64,000 nt of DNA from Dysidea avara (Eukaryota; Porifera; Demospongiae; Dictyoceratida; Dysideidae): assembly GCF_963678975.1 (NCBI RefSeq), contig NC_089272.1, forward strand, positions 39,871,391-39,935,390, in the 5' to 3' direction. This document shows positions 45,382 through 56,619 of the stretch, one piece after another. A model generated the notes under the pieces. The model was not told the origin of the DNA. It made no database searches and saw only the letters and a list, made by a program, of their open reading frames with translations. The first letter of the stretch is position 1. Every line of letters starts with the position of its first letter. The translations under genes and the position numbers were made by a program.

Positions 45382-46250
45382 TTGTTGCCTGTCTCTTTCG
45401 TAGCCTCTAGTTTCCACAACTCCCGATGCTATGACACACAGGAACTACTGTTCCCTGAACTAGTGGTAGAAGACTTTACCAGAAGTTGGACCCACTTTGA
45501 ATTTGTGGCCACCGCCAAGGAGTGGAATGAAGCTAAGCAACTCACTGTCATCCCAACTCTGCCCAGGGGTAAGCTTATATATTATTATATTGAGCTTGAT
45601 GATACCACTAAGGCTGACCTTAAGCTTCTGAAGGTGGCTTTACAGAAGAGGGCTGGGAAAAAAAGGACCCCTTAGTCGCTTTGAAATATTTTAACGAGAG
45701 AAGCCAGAGTGTAAATGAGAGGGTTGCTGACTATGCTTCTTCCCTGAAGAAGTTATTTAAAGTTGCATATCCAGGGGAAGCGATGACTTCTGCTGTACTA
45801 CTTCAAAGGTTTCTTACGGAACTGTGACCAGAAATAAGCCGCCAATTTCTACTACGAAAGAAGCCTTCCGATTTTGCTTCAGCCCTTGCAGATGCTGTGG
45901 ATATCGAACAAACCCTTAAGTTCAATGGAAGTGATGACAGTGATGCTATGTCGCAACCAAAAAGGAAACCAGGGTTACCTGATGCTGCTAAGTTCCTTGG
46001 GAGAACTAACTAAGCAATTGGCATCTCTAGAAATGGCTGTATGAATGTCACAAAGATCTTCAAATCCACAATACCCAAGGAAAGCCTATGCTGGTGGACT
46101 GGGCCAAGGGCAGAGACGGGACCATCATGAGTGCCCATGCTATAATTATGGAGAGGAAGGCCACTTGTTAGGAACTGCCCTTTAAACTACTATGGGCCAA
46201 CATCGCAGGTGGGTGAGAGCTGACCCCACCAGCCATAACCCACCAAGCAC
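45382..46250 (+). pseudogene. gypsy gag remnant
   Basis: A capsid-like segment (YASSLKKLFKVAYPGE, LLQRFLTEL) is spread over several frames. It ends with a damaged zinc knuckle near 46130-46180 in which the second Cys of CYNCG has become Tyr. Stops and shifts exclude a functional protein. Confidence 0.7.
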
Positions 46251-46269
46251 AATGTAAGGACAGTAGTGA

Positions 46270-46440
46270 GTCACCACACATTAGTACAATATTACGCATT
46301 AATGGTTTGATAGGACACTCTCTAATTACTTTCATACTAGACTCAAGAGCTGTAATGTCCATAGTACAATTAGATGCTATTGCCAGTGAGTTTCGTGACA
46401 TCGTCAGCACCTGTAGGGGCAAATGGTTCTCCCCTGGATG
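46270..46440 (+). pseudogene. gypsy protease remnant
   Basis: The plus frame reads LITFILDSRAVMSI. The catalytic DSG/DTG triad has become DSR, so the protease is dead even apart from the frame breaks. Confidence 0.7.
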
Positions 46441-46524
46441 TGGTGGGACACGTTAAGATTCCTGTTATCATTGGAGCCTTTAATACTGAGCAGGTATTTG
46501 TAGTTGTTAGCAAGTTAACTGTTG

Positions 46525-46776
46525 CACTGTAAAAAAGGATTTTTCATTTTAACAAAGAACTTGTTATCCCTGCTGCAAAAAACAGCAAACACTTCATTTA
46601 TTAAAATAACAACGGGGAATTTTTGTTGTTGTAACATAATTTTCTTGTTAAAGTAAAAAATTGTCGTTACACTAGCAGTCACTTTTCGTTAAAACATCTA
46701 GAATGTTAAAACAGCAATTAACAGTTCTGCTGAAACAACGTATGCTTTTTGTCATTTTTTGGCATTTTTTACAGTG
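46525..46776. mobile_element. MITE inserted in gypsy element
   Basis: A 252-bp insertion between protease and reverse transcriptase with perfect 12-bp ends CACTGTAAAAAA and TTTTTTACAGTG. A 13-bp direct repeat TAGTTGTTAGCAA occurs outside both sides (about 46501 and 46800), but not adjacent to the ends, so the target duplication is uncertain. Confidence 0.7.
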
Positions 46777-46995
46777 TGATTGTCTGTTAGTAGATTAGTT
46801 GTTAGCAAATGAGGTTATAATTAATTACAAGTGTCATTGTGTAGTGATCAAGGGTAATGAAATACCACTTACAGTACTTTGACTAAAGGTATATTACAAT
46901 TTTCTCCATGCTATACCACAACTGTGCTTGAGACTGTCATTATCCCTGGCTGATCGGTTCAGCTGATTAACATTGCTCTGCCGGAGGAGGTCAAG

Positions 46996-48395
46996 TTGAA
47001 AAGTCCATTAAGTGCTTTAATTGAGCCACTGGCTACTGCTAAGCTGCCACAGTACCTTCTTGCTGCTAGGACTCTTAGCCCAGTTTTGAATAATCATGCA
47101 CTGATTCAGATCATGAACATGAGCCCCACCTCTGTGAAGCTCTACCAAGGTACCAAGATTGGCGAGGTGACACCTTTGGCAGACATACAGCTGTATATCT
47201 TGTGGAAACCCAGGATTCCAAATCACCTGCTATTAACACATATGAACTTCCTAACATCGACATGACAGGACCAACCATGTCACCTTCCCAACACCAGGAA
47301 TTAATGGCCTTGTTTAAGCAGTATGCTGACTTGTTTTCCACTGAAGATGATTCCCTGGGGCGAATTTCCGTGGTAAGACACATCATACATACAGAGAGTC
47401 CTCCCATTCACCAGCCAGTGCGCCGTCAACCTGTGACATTACAGAGCACTATAAATTCAGAGGTCCAGAAAATGCTTCAGCAGGGAATCATCCAGCACAG
47501 TTTTAGTCTGTGGTCATTGCCAGTAGTAAGGATAAAAAAGAAAGATGGAGCCTGGGGGTTTTGCATAAGTGACGTACCGTGATGCATATCCTCTGCCACG
47601 GATAGATGCCACTCTGGATTCCCTGGCTGGTGTAACTCTGTTTACTAGCCTAGACCTCTTATCCGGCTACTGGCAGGTAGAAGTTGACCCATCTGACAAG
47701 AAGACTGCGTTTTCAACCTCTCAAGGCCATTTTGAGTTTAACCTTATGCCGTTTGGCCTCACCAATGCTCCTGCAACCTTTCAATGCTTAATGGAGTGTA
47801 TTTTAGCGGGTTTGTCTGGTGAACAGTGTTTGATTATTTGGACAATGTAATCATATTCAGTGCAATATTTGAGGAGCATTTGGAATGATTAACATCAATT
47901 TTTGAAAGGTTTCAGTCAGCTGGCTTAAAGTTGAAATTAAAGAAGTGTCAATTTGCTCAGAAGCCAGTTACTCATCTACTGTATGTAGGTCACATCATTT
48001 CCGATAAGGGAGTTGAACCAGACAAAGCAAAACTAAAAGCGGTCACTAACTATCCTACACCTGCTGGCAACAAGGAAGTCAAAAAATGTATTGGACTGTC
48101 TAACTACTACAGACGTTTTATCCCAGGGTATGCAAACATTGCACCAGCTACTAAGAAAGAATCCAAAGGGCTTTCATTGGAGTGAAGCTTGTGATTCCTC
48201 ATTCAAAACTCTTAAATTCAAGCTCACCTCTCCACCAATTCTAGCCTACCCCAGGTTTACCGGCACATTTATAGTGGCCACAGATGCTTCTGATATAGCT
48301 ATCGGTGGAGTTCTCAGCCAAATACAAGATAGCTGCAAATGTGTGTAAGCTTACTGGAGTCGGCAGCTGCAGAAAGCACAGAGAAATTATTCAAC
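46996..48395 (+). pseudogene. gypsy reverse transcriptase remnant
   Basis: Recognisable blocks in changing frames are [64 protein letters not shown] and, after a frameshift, [10 protein letters not shown]. The second catalytic Asp of the YLDD box has become Asn. The start of RNase H (ATDASDIAIGGVLSQ, then AQRNYSTV) follows before the SINE insertion. Confidence 0.85.
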
Positions 48396-48618
48396 AGTAT
48401 TATTAATATTATTATTAACACTTTACAGTGACCAGCACTGAAGGTCTGACAGCAACATGTGCTGCAGCCTTAGGATTACCTAACCTAATTTCAAGGACTT
48501 AGACTTAATGACTAATTTAATGACTTAACTTAATGACTAATAGGATGTAACAGAAAAGGGGACAAAGTAAAGAAAAAATTCCTCCAACCCCAGGATTTGA
48601 ACTGCAGGTCACCTAATA
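48396..48618 (-). mobile_element. SINE inserted in the RNase H region
   Basis: A minus-strand SINE with a B-box-like GTTCAAATCCTGG at its start, the shared tail CAGACCTTCAGTGCTGG, CACTGTAAAGTG, and a (TAA)n end. It separates NYSTV from ECEALAVV, which are contiguous in gypsy RNase H, so both the insertion point and the order of events are clear. Confidence 0.8.
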
Positions 48619-48870
48619 GAATGTGAGGCCCTTGCTGTAGTGGGTGTAGTCAAGGAATTCTACCCATGTTTGTATGGCTTTCCTTTTCAGCTTTTAACTG
48701 ATCACAACCCTCTAACTTGTCTCAAGAGCATGAAGGACACAGGTAGTCATCTTACCCGCTGGTTGTTATTTTTGCAGCAATTCAATTTTACAATTGAGTA
48801 CAAAAAAGGAACCAGCAATACAAATGCTGATGCCCTACAAGGAGGCCTCCATGTGACTTCTCATCAATAG
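48619..48870 (+). pseudogene. gypsy RNase H remnant, second part
   Basis: Continues after the SINE with ECEALAVVGVVKEFYPCLYG, LLTDHNPLTCL and FTIEYKKGTSNTNADAL, the usual end of gypsy RNase H. Confidence 0.85.
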
Positions 48871-48887
48871 CAACCATAGCTACTGAA

Positions 48888-49750
48888 ATGTGTCCTGCCT
48901 CCACCAACTCAGTTGTCCAAGCCCAGCAGGAAGATCCCCAACTTGTTCATCTCAGACAACACCTGGAAAAGAATATATTTCCACAAGAGTTTCCTCCAGG
49001 CCTTCGCAAATGTTTTGTCAGAGATGGCCTTGTTTGTAGACAATACACAGATGCAAGCACCTCTTTAACTTACAAACAAGTGATAGTCTCTGCAGGCTTA
49101 CAGAATATGATACTCCAGGAAGTACATAACCAACTGGGTCACTTGGAAGTAAAGAAGACCTTTGACCATGTAAGAACACACTTTTACTGGCCTGGATATG
49201 AGCAAGATGTAGAACGCTAGGTGAAACAATATAACCAATTCCAGAGGTGCAACCCTCCTCATTCAACTCCTGTTGCACCTTTGGGTACCATTCAAGCCTC
49301 TCACCCATTTGAAAAGATTAGCTGGGACATTATGGGACCTCTTCCAACATCATCACAGGGTAACAAATACACGTTGGTGGTCACTGATTGGTGGTCACTG
49401 ATTTGTTTACGAAATGGGTAGAAGCTTTTCCCCTGAAGGACACAACCACTATTACATTAACAATTATCCTACTGAATGAATTGTGTGTCGCTATGGTGTA
49501 CCCACAAGCCTTCACAGTGACCAAGGAGCTAATCCGTGCAGCAGTGTCATCCACTCTTTTTGCCAGATGTTGGGCATTACAAATACCAAAACATCTGCAT
49601 ACCACTTGCAGGGAAATGGTTAAGTGGAGCGATTTAATCGCACAGTGGAAGCAATGTTATCCAAGATGGTCGATGAGAACCAGCATGACTGGAATTCCCA
49701 ACTTCCTAAGGCTTTTTGCTTATAGGACTGCAGTTCATAGTCACTAAGTT
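48888..49750 (+). pseudogene. gypsy integrase remnant
   Basis: Contains a damaged HHCC domain (LGHLEVKKTFDHVRTHFYWPG; one Cys of the pair lost in NQFQRC). The core follows: WDIMGPLP, DLFTKWVEAFPLKD and, in another frame, LHSDQG, then QGNG-stop-VERFNR. A 14-bp tandem duplication near 49380 and a nonsense codon in the core confirm decay. Confidence 0.85.
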
Positions 49751-50422
49751 TAGTCCATTTCGCCTCACATTTGCTCGTTCATCCCAACTTCCTGTTGATG
49801 TCATCCTTGGACGATTACAATGTAGTAAAGTTTCTTCTTACCCCTAATTTGTATAAGAAGCGCATCACCAAATGAAAGCCTCTTACACTAGTGCTAGAGA
49901 GTAATAATGGACACAACATGCATGCCAACAGCAGACACATTATAATTGTGGTGTTTCTGAGGAGTTCCAAATAGGTGACAGAGTGTGGTTGTACACTCCC
50001 GTAGCATCCAAAGTACATACCAAGAAGTTTGCATCCTTCTGGAAAGTAGTGCTGTACACCTACAAAATTTTTGTCACTGGTTAATTGCCTACCAATAATT
50101 GGCAATAACTGGTTAATTGGTTTGTGTGTATATTGGCAGACACAATATGTACTCAACAAGCCTGCTGGAAGGTTTAGGGTGGTACAAAAGTGACCATCAA
50201 CATCTTGTCCAGCAATTACAGCTATTACAATCACATATTTACACATGCTTTGAGGTTATGTTATGATGTTAACACTTGTCAGCAGGGGTAATTTATGGTT
50301 TACCAAGGGGGCACCAGCGCACTCGATATCAGACCACTGAGAGCTCACAGACCCCCCAGCTTGATATGATGACTTTGTTTGACAATAACCTTGTGAGGAC
50401 ACAAGATCTAGGGGGAGGATAC

Positions 50423-50601
50423 TGCAATATGGTTATAACTAGTCTACTTCTTATGCAATAGAACACAGACATCACATGCATACACATAATGTAACATTAA
50501 TTAGAATATATATCACATGACTCTATACATGTGCTTTTGAGAAGTGTTGTATTCAAGGTTGTATTTGGTGTTACTGTATAACCCTCGAAGCCTGTGCTAC
50601 A
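50423..50601 (+). repeat. 3' LTR of decayed gypsy element
   Basis: Starts TGCAATATGGTTATAAC and ends GCTACA. It is preceded by the polypurine tract AGGGGGAGGA (50410-50419). Confidence 0.85.
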
Positions 50602-50850
50602 TAATCACCAGGCATAAAATAAACATGCTCTCCATTAGCTTAGGCAGCCTTGCTCTGTATGGGTTGGACATGCATTGAACGTATGTGCAACACATGTGAA
50701 ACCTTTTGGCCAACATGTAACATAAGCATGAAAACAGGCAACTTACTGTACATATACATACATGGTAATAGAATCGAGTTTGTTTTAAACATAAATAAAA
50801 ATTTCCAATACTGCATGCTAATAATCACACTTCCACACACAATAAATAAC

Positions 50851-51132
50851 CTGAAGATATTGCAGTTGCTACATTTATCATTTCAGACAACCCAACTGTA
50901 GCTCTGTTAACAGCAGACACTGTAATTATGTAGGTTGTGTTACTCTTCAGATTGGAAAAAGTGGCAGACAAATTCATTGCTCTGATGGTATCATTCACTA
51001 TGTTGCAGTGTCCATCAGATGATATCACAACTTGGTAATATAACACTTCTCCACAATAAGGACTACTAGCAGGATCCCATGTTACATTTATTATGTTTGG
51101 AGTGTAAGTTGTGTTTGTAAGGTTGGCCACAC
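50851..51132 (-). CDS. Second FN3-domain exon
   Basis: A 282-bp exon (94 codons, phase 1 at both ends) encoding one fibronectin type III domain: GVANLTNTTYTP...INVTWDP, YYQVVISSD, then LKSNTTYIITVSAVN near the end. The acceptor is GTTTAG at 51133. The donor is CTTCAG-GTTATT at 50850, a weaker than average site. It splices to the membrane-tail exon at 45012, joining through a split glycine codon. The intervening intron is 5.8 kb, almost all of it the gypsy element. Confidence 0.85.
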
Positions 51133-52506
51133 CTAAACAAACATAAAAAGCAATTACACACATACTGTATGTGCGTATGTACACACACACACACATGTGT
51201 ATATGTATGTATACAGCGCAGGCATACAAAAATGTGACTGCCTCAGCAAAAACCTGACTTGTTTGCACAAGCATGCGTTTTGACTTTAGAATAAACCAAA
51301 GTTTTAAAAGAATCCGTAAAATTATGCATGCTACAAAGAAAATACACAAGATTTTATCAGGCCATTACTCAGAGAAGGAAGTCTCTAATCGATCACCATC
51401 TGATTCACCTGCTCATGGAGAATTCGAAAACCTTTGTTTTGTTTCTGTAGCCCCAACGGTATGTGTCTCATGTGTATTTACAATGTGGTGAGATTATTGT
51501 CATATCTTCAATTTTAACTGCCTTCCTACCGTATGCGTAAGGGTAACACATAATCTTGGCACACATCACACTCATATTCCAGCAGTTATGACTAAAACAA
51601 GTGTTGAAGAAACTGTAACGGCCAATGTGCCAAACAAAAGTGTTGAAAAATGCAAACCAAAAAACACCAGTCCAGTAGTCCATTCCAATGTAAACAAGTA
51701 TTTAAAGGTAAATTGTGTGTTGGCTGAGTGACTGGCAGGCACATCAGATCAACAAAATAGTTTGTCTGACATTTGTATGATCATTGCTGAAAAATTATAA
51801 CCATCTCTGCAGATAAAAGTAATTTATGTATCCCAACTACTAATACTAAGAAGTGAAGAGGTTATTACGCTTAATCTTCAGCAATGTTCAGTCAGCATTT
51901 CAAACAAAGAGCAGTACAAGAAAACATTCATGTAATCAATCCAGTTACTATGAAAAATACAGATGATTCCCATTGTTACCATGATAGTCAGGTAGGTATG
52001 AATCAACATCTTGTGCTGTCAGTGAAAAAGAAATGGGACACATAGGACAAAGACAAGCCCATGATACATGCACTGTACACACTATGGTATGCTAAAAGGC
52101 ACTTGTCAGGCTAAAGTGATGTTGAACAAAGAAAAAAAATGTTAAGCCTGTTACCTAAGCCATTACACTTATCTGAAGGTATTAGTAAATAAGTCAACAG
52201 AAAAATTTTACTCTAAAAATTATTTAAAATTTTTTAGCAGCTTATTTGAAGCGTTTTTCGTCGATTAAAATGCACCTTTAGGCTTGGGTATACTGTACCT
52301 CACCAATATTTCCATGAAAGTATGGTGAGGCTGCTTTCTGGCCAAAAATTCGTGAGAAAGTATGTACATATATGTAAGCCTTCTTGATCCCTAATTTACA
52401 GAGTTACGTAGCATACTGTAGGATAGATTTCCAACTCAGGATAATTCTTGTACATATACATACAATTATTTCTTGTGAAAATATGGAAAGATATCCACAC
52501 ACATAC
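51133..52506. other. Intron of the FN3 gene with repeat and plus-strand frames
   Basis: 51180-51206 is a (CA)n-like run. 51980-52400 is a copy of the repeat at 42400-42830. A plus-strand frame at 51273-51458 ending at ACG-GTATGT, and a segment at about 51583-51701 between a TTCCAG and an AAAG-GTAAAT, look like exons, but their phases do not join. Confidence 0.4.
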
Positions 52507-52876
52507 CACTAGGAGTTGCCTCTGTCATAGTTGCAGTATTGATGATTCTTACACTAAATCCCCCCACACCAACATCATTTCTACCAACCACAGTGACAGT
52601 ATAATTATTATCAGGTGTTAATTCAGTGAAATTGTACGAAATACCATTTGTAGTCACTGTTATCATTACTCCATTAGATGATGATACTGTCACATTATAT
52701 GAAACTGGTCCACATACTGGGTCACTGGCGACAGGATCCCATGATATGGTGAAATCGGTTAAACAACGTTCTTCTTCATATAAATAATTTGCAGCAAAAG
52801 GAGGACCTACATATATGAAAAATACTAGCATAATGAAATAAACACAAACTGCAATAAATTTAACAAACAGAGTCAT
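52507..52876 (-). CDS. First exon: signal peptide and FN3 domain
   Basis: Encodes a hydrophobic leader (MTLFVKFIAVCVYFIMLVFF) running directly into an FN3 domain: GPPFAANYL, FTISWDPVA, VSYNVTVSSS and LTPDNNYTVTVVGRNDVG. The donor is CCTAGTG-GTATGT at 52506, in phase 1. With this start, the three exons give 439 codons including the stop: signal peptide, FN3, FN3, membrane helix and NPxY tail, a complete small type I receptor. An alternative is that the leader is really intron ending in TATGTAG at 52807, with upstream exons lost or outside the recognisable part. The even phase-1 structure fits either reading. I recognise no orthologue by name. Confidence 0.7.
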
Positions 52877-52953
52877 AAAATCCTCAATTCTGAGAGATCC
52901 AATTTGTAAACTTTAAACTGAATTTGTACTATGTAGATACAATAATAATTATA

Positions 52954-53736
52954 TCCACACAAATATAACCAAGAGGATGCGGCCTTCAATATAGCCTAGT
53001 GAAAAAGTCATGAAATCAAATGTGTCGGCCAAGAAAGGTGATCAGATCTGCAAAACCCTGATGCAATCATGCATTTTTCAAATTCCTGTTTGATAATAGC
53101 CAAGTGCTTGCTCTGGAAAAGTTCAGCCTCATTGCCAATAACCTTGGGAGACACAGCCCTACAAAGTAGTAACAACAGAAAAATTGATTTGTACATCAAA
53201 TGGGAAAATAAATTACAAGCGCTTACTAAGTTTGTTTGTAATTTACGTATGAGCAGAATGACACACTGAGTTGATATTTGCACTATCGCGTTTACCATGA
53301 GTAGGGAAATTGATTACTGGGTAAGGTATTACCTTTCTTCACTAGATATATAAGATTGATCACGTACTATTGTTTTGACTTGATGTGAACAAACACCTGT
53401 AACTTCCGTATCCTTGAGTCTATACTGCAACAAAACAAAAAATTTCGAGCTCCTCTTGAGCAGGCAAATAAGAATATATCCAGGTTTTTTGCTAGGCTTT
53501 CTTCACTAAAAACAAAGTGCTCAAAAAATTTACGGACCTTTTTAAGCATTTCACACATTGCATATACATTGCATAAGCATTTCACACATTGCATATAACT
53601 TTAGGCTTCCATGATTGTGACGGTTTTTCGCAGATCTGTTCACAAATGTCTGCAATGATGTTAATGCTAATAATACCATTTCTACCACCTTTGATTTCAC
53701 CCACACTTTTTTCACAGCTCGGCTGTTTTGTGTGGA
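52954..53736. mobile_element. Diverged foldback repeat FB, interrupted
   Basis: Ends TCCACACAAA...AACC and the complement GGCTGTTTTGTGTGGA. The arms (52954-53045 and 53600-53736) follow the FB arms, including TGTCGGCCAAGAAA, with about 550 bp of other sequence between them. It abuts composite element copy 3. The minus-strand frame at 53008-53298 lies in the interruption and has no recognisable domain. Confidence 0.65.
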
Positions 53737-53989
53737 TTTTATTTATTTTCATATCTACATATATGTATGGCCCCAAATCCAGCTACAGGCTGGGTTTAGG
53801 AATTTTTAGCCACATTACTTCTTATCTAAAGACACAATGATGATTACATAATGAAGACAGAAGTTATAATTGTTTTATTTGACTTTTTGGTAATATTTGT
53901 AATACTCTAATAGAGTTCACATTTTTGGAATTCTAATAGAACACACATAGAATGTTCTAGAATATCTACAATTGATATAAACTTTAACT

Positions 53990-54050
53990 ATTGAGCAGCT
54001 CAGTGGTTAAAGATTCAAGCGCCCAGTATGGAGGTCCCTGGTTCAAATGC
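53990..54050 (+). mobile_element. tRNA-derived SINE head
   Basis: GAGCAGCTCAGTGGTTAAAG resembles a tRNA A box and GGTTCAAATGC a B box, at normal spacing. There is no cloverleaf 3' half or acceptor, so this is a SINE remnant and not a tRNA gene. Confidence 0.55.
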
Positions 54051-54307
54051 TGGTAAGTTTTTATGATATTTTTCATGTACTTTTTCTACCCTGCAGTGAC
54101 TGTTCTATTAGAGTATTTCGACCCCACGATTTACAGTTATTTGGTTTTGCTTTGTAACTCCATATTTTTTTTGTTTTTTTAACCATCAAAAGGTATCGCT
54201 ATGATGGCTAGCCTATGTACATAATTATCAACTTTCAAGTTATTCCTGTTAGCAGTTTTACCCTTTAGCCATGACAAATCAATCTTTTTTCTAACACGTT
54301 CATACTA

Positions 54308-54908
54308 CAGTGGAACCTGTGGTACGGTCACCTGGATTAAGCAGTCACCTCTACATAACGGCCATGGACACGAGGTCCTAAATATTTTCCCATACAAATG
54401 TATGCATTGTTGTCGGCATTAAGCGGTCACCTGTCTAACGCGTATAACGGCCAACTAAGAATTCGCCTCTGAATCACTGTATACATAACTTTCTCCTCAT
54501 ATAGTGGTCGCTACCTTTTATGGTGGCTTGTTAAGCCAACTGTCTGGCACCACGGCACCATTTCAATCATAGATAATTAACGAGTTAATTATCTATGTTT
54601 CAATTAATGCACAATTATCACACTTCCTGCCTTTCAATGAATACTATATAATTATCAGGCTTCATTGCTTAAACGTATTCAATAGCTATAACCAACATTC
54701 ATAACAAGCTCACCTTGTCCTTTCTGTACTAAAATATTACTGCATTGCGATTGGCGCGAGCCTCTTAATAATAATCACTCATTTAAAACGGCCATAACCA
54801 CTAAAATGCTGCTGACCACCTTATACAGGTTTCCTCTAAAACAGCCACCTGTATATAAAGGCCAGATATATCTGGTCCCAAGATGACCATTATAGACAGG
54901 TTCCACTG
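54308..54908. mobile_element. pogo/Tigger-like MITE
   Basis: A 601-bp element with ends CAGTGGAACCTGT and the near-exact complement ACAGGTTCCACTG, flanked by TA (54306-54307 and 54909-54910). The interior has CGGCCAT/GGTCACC-type short repeats and no coding sequence. Confidence 0.85.
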
Positions 54909-55391
54909 TACTGTACTATGGATACTTATCAGCAAACTTAGTACGTGAATTCACCTTTATATGCTCTTTATTGTACTAGATTTCAAGGTACGTAATCAAG
55001 TTATGCATTTGCAATTCATAACAAATTTTTTAAAGTGTGCGAAAAGAATAATCTATAGGGCCCTATAGACCCCTTACAAATGAAAAAATTAAAACTTTTG
55101 TTACCCATATCTCATGAAGAGGTCGAGCGAATTTAGCTGTTTGTTAGAGCTGTGTGATATACCGGTATTGTTAGTAATCTGTGATATTTAAGTCATACAG
55201 GTTTTGATACCACCTGTTTTTTTTTTAATACTGCCATGCCGTCTGGGCACTATGACTTCCCTGTGGGCTTGTTTCATCCCATATTTAGAAGGTAACCAGA
55301 CATGTGACAATGTTTGTAGGCAGGTGCTGATGTAGTCAGCTAACCAAACTATGTAAACAAGTTTGTTTGTGATAATTTGTACCTGAGGTTT

Positions 55392-56619
55392 GGGCGTCTG
55401 GATTCAGTGGAATGGAATGGTGGACTGGACTGGAATGGAATGGTGGACTGGACTGGAATGGAATGGTGGACTGGACTGGAATGGAATGGTGGAATGGACT
55501 GGAATGGAACAGTACTTAGGTAATTTCAATTAGTGGTCACCTCTTTTAAAGGACCACCTTCTAACAAAGACCACCTCTTTACAAAGACCATTTTTACTTT
55601 AATATCTGAATTGTTGTTTTAGAGCCCTATAAGACAGTCTTATTGATGAATCGTGTGCCACATGTTATGTCCCCTAGAAAAGCCAGTGATATCTGATTTA
55701 TGATACAATACAGTAATAGCTATATACCCCATACAAAAGACAGCTTGGCTATACAAAAAATATGTGTCCATGAAACTAAAAGCAACTGGCAACTAAAGGA
55801 GCTAATATCTAGAAATGAATGTCAATATATACTGGCAACTAAGTATAATTTACAATAATCTTGGTCCTTTATCATTGACTTGTGCAGTCTGACTGTATTA
55901 ATTCCCTGTAAATCTAATTGGCTAGTAAATTGGTACCTTTCTCAATAGTCCAGTGTTGTAGAGGAGAAAAAAGGCAGCTAGTTCTAAGTCCTTGAATTAG
56001 GTTAGGTACTCCTAAGGCTGCAGCACATGTTGCTGTCAGACCTTCAGTGCTGGTCACTGTAAAGTGCTAATTATAGTAAATTACTAGCCAATTAGAGTTA
56101 CAGGGAATTAATTAGGAATGCAGCAAGACTGTATGAGTGAATGATGATGGACCAAATTTCTATAAATTATAGCAAGTTATTTGTCAGTATTTCTTGGCCT
56201 CACCCAAATAATATAGCTACTTTAGTTGTAAGTTACTTTTAGTTTGATGGGGACGTCACTTTATACAGCCAAACTGTTTTTGCATGGGGTATATTGCTGT
56301 ATTACAAATCAGATATCACTCTGATTTTTCTAGGCATGTGGCGCACAACTGATCAATAAGACCATTCTATGGGGATACACTCTAAAACAACAAGATAGCA
56401 GCATTTTAAACATTACAGTAAAACGGTCTTTATAAAGAGGTGGTCTTTGTTAGAATGTGGTCTTTGTTAGAAGGTGGTCTTTATAAAGAGGTGACCACCA
56501 ATTGTAATTACCAAAGTACTGTTCCATTCCACCATTCCATTCCAGTCCACCATTCCAGTCCATTCCACCATTCCATTCCAGTCCGTTCCACCATTCCAGT
56601 CCACTGAATCCAGACGCCC
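55392..56619. mobile_element. MULE-like element with long minisatellite-bearing TIRs
   Basis: A 1228-bp element with inverted repeats of about 200 bp beginning GGGCGTCTGGATTCAGTGG and flanked by a perfect 9-bp duplication CTGAGGTTT (55383-55391 and 56620-56628). Long TIRs with a 9-bp duplication are typical of Mutator-like elements. Inside the left TIR, a unit of about 23 bp of GGAATGG/GGACTGG repeats occurs about four times (55410-55507). The right TIR carries the complement in a different arrangement. Both TIRs continue into ACAAAGACCACCTCT-type repeats. Confidence 0.85.
55725..56296. mobile_element. Foldback element nested in the MULE-like element, itself split by a SINE
   Basis: Arms beginning near TATACCCCATACAAAAGACAG and ending CTGTTTTTGCATGGGGTATA enclose diverged versions of the arms of the 10149-10960 family (TGTCCATGAAACTAAAAGCA, AATTGGCTAGTAAATTGG). 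A truncated minus-strand SINE (about 55978-56076) with the shared tail sits near the centre. Confidence 0.7.

Larger units (their letters stand above)
45077..50601 (+). mobile_element. Decayed Ty3/gypsy LTR retrotransposon
   Basis: A 5.5-kb element flanked by direct repeats of about 180 bp and containing gag, protease, reverse transcriptase, RNase H and integrase remnants in the usual Ty3/gypsy order. It lies antisense in the last intron of the FN3 gene, only 64 bp from that intron's acceptor. Flanks GAAT/TAAT may be a 4-bp duplication with one change. The coding parts are broken by many frameshifts and stops and by two later insertions (46525-46776 and about 48396-48618). Confidence 0.9.

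Noticed and set aside
48640..48870. Independent small gene
   Set aside because: It is the second part of the RNase H of the decayed gypsy element, separated from the first by a SINE.
53990..54050. tRNA gene
   Set aside because: A and B boxes are present but there is no foldable cloverleaf or acceptor stem. A SINE head explains it better.
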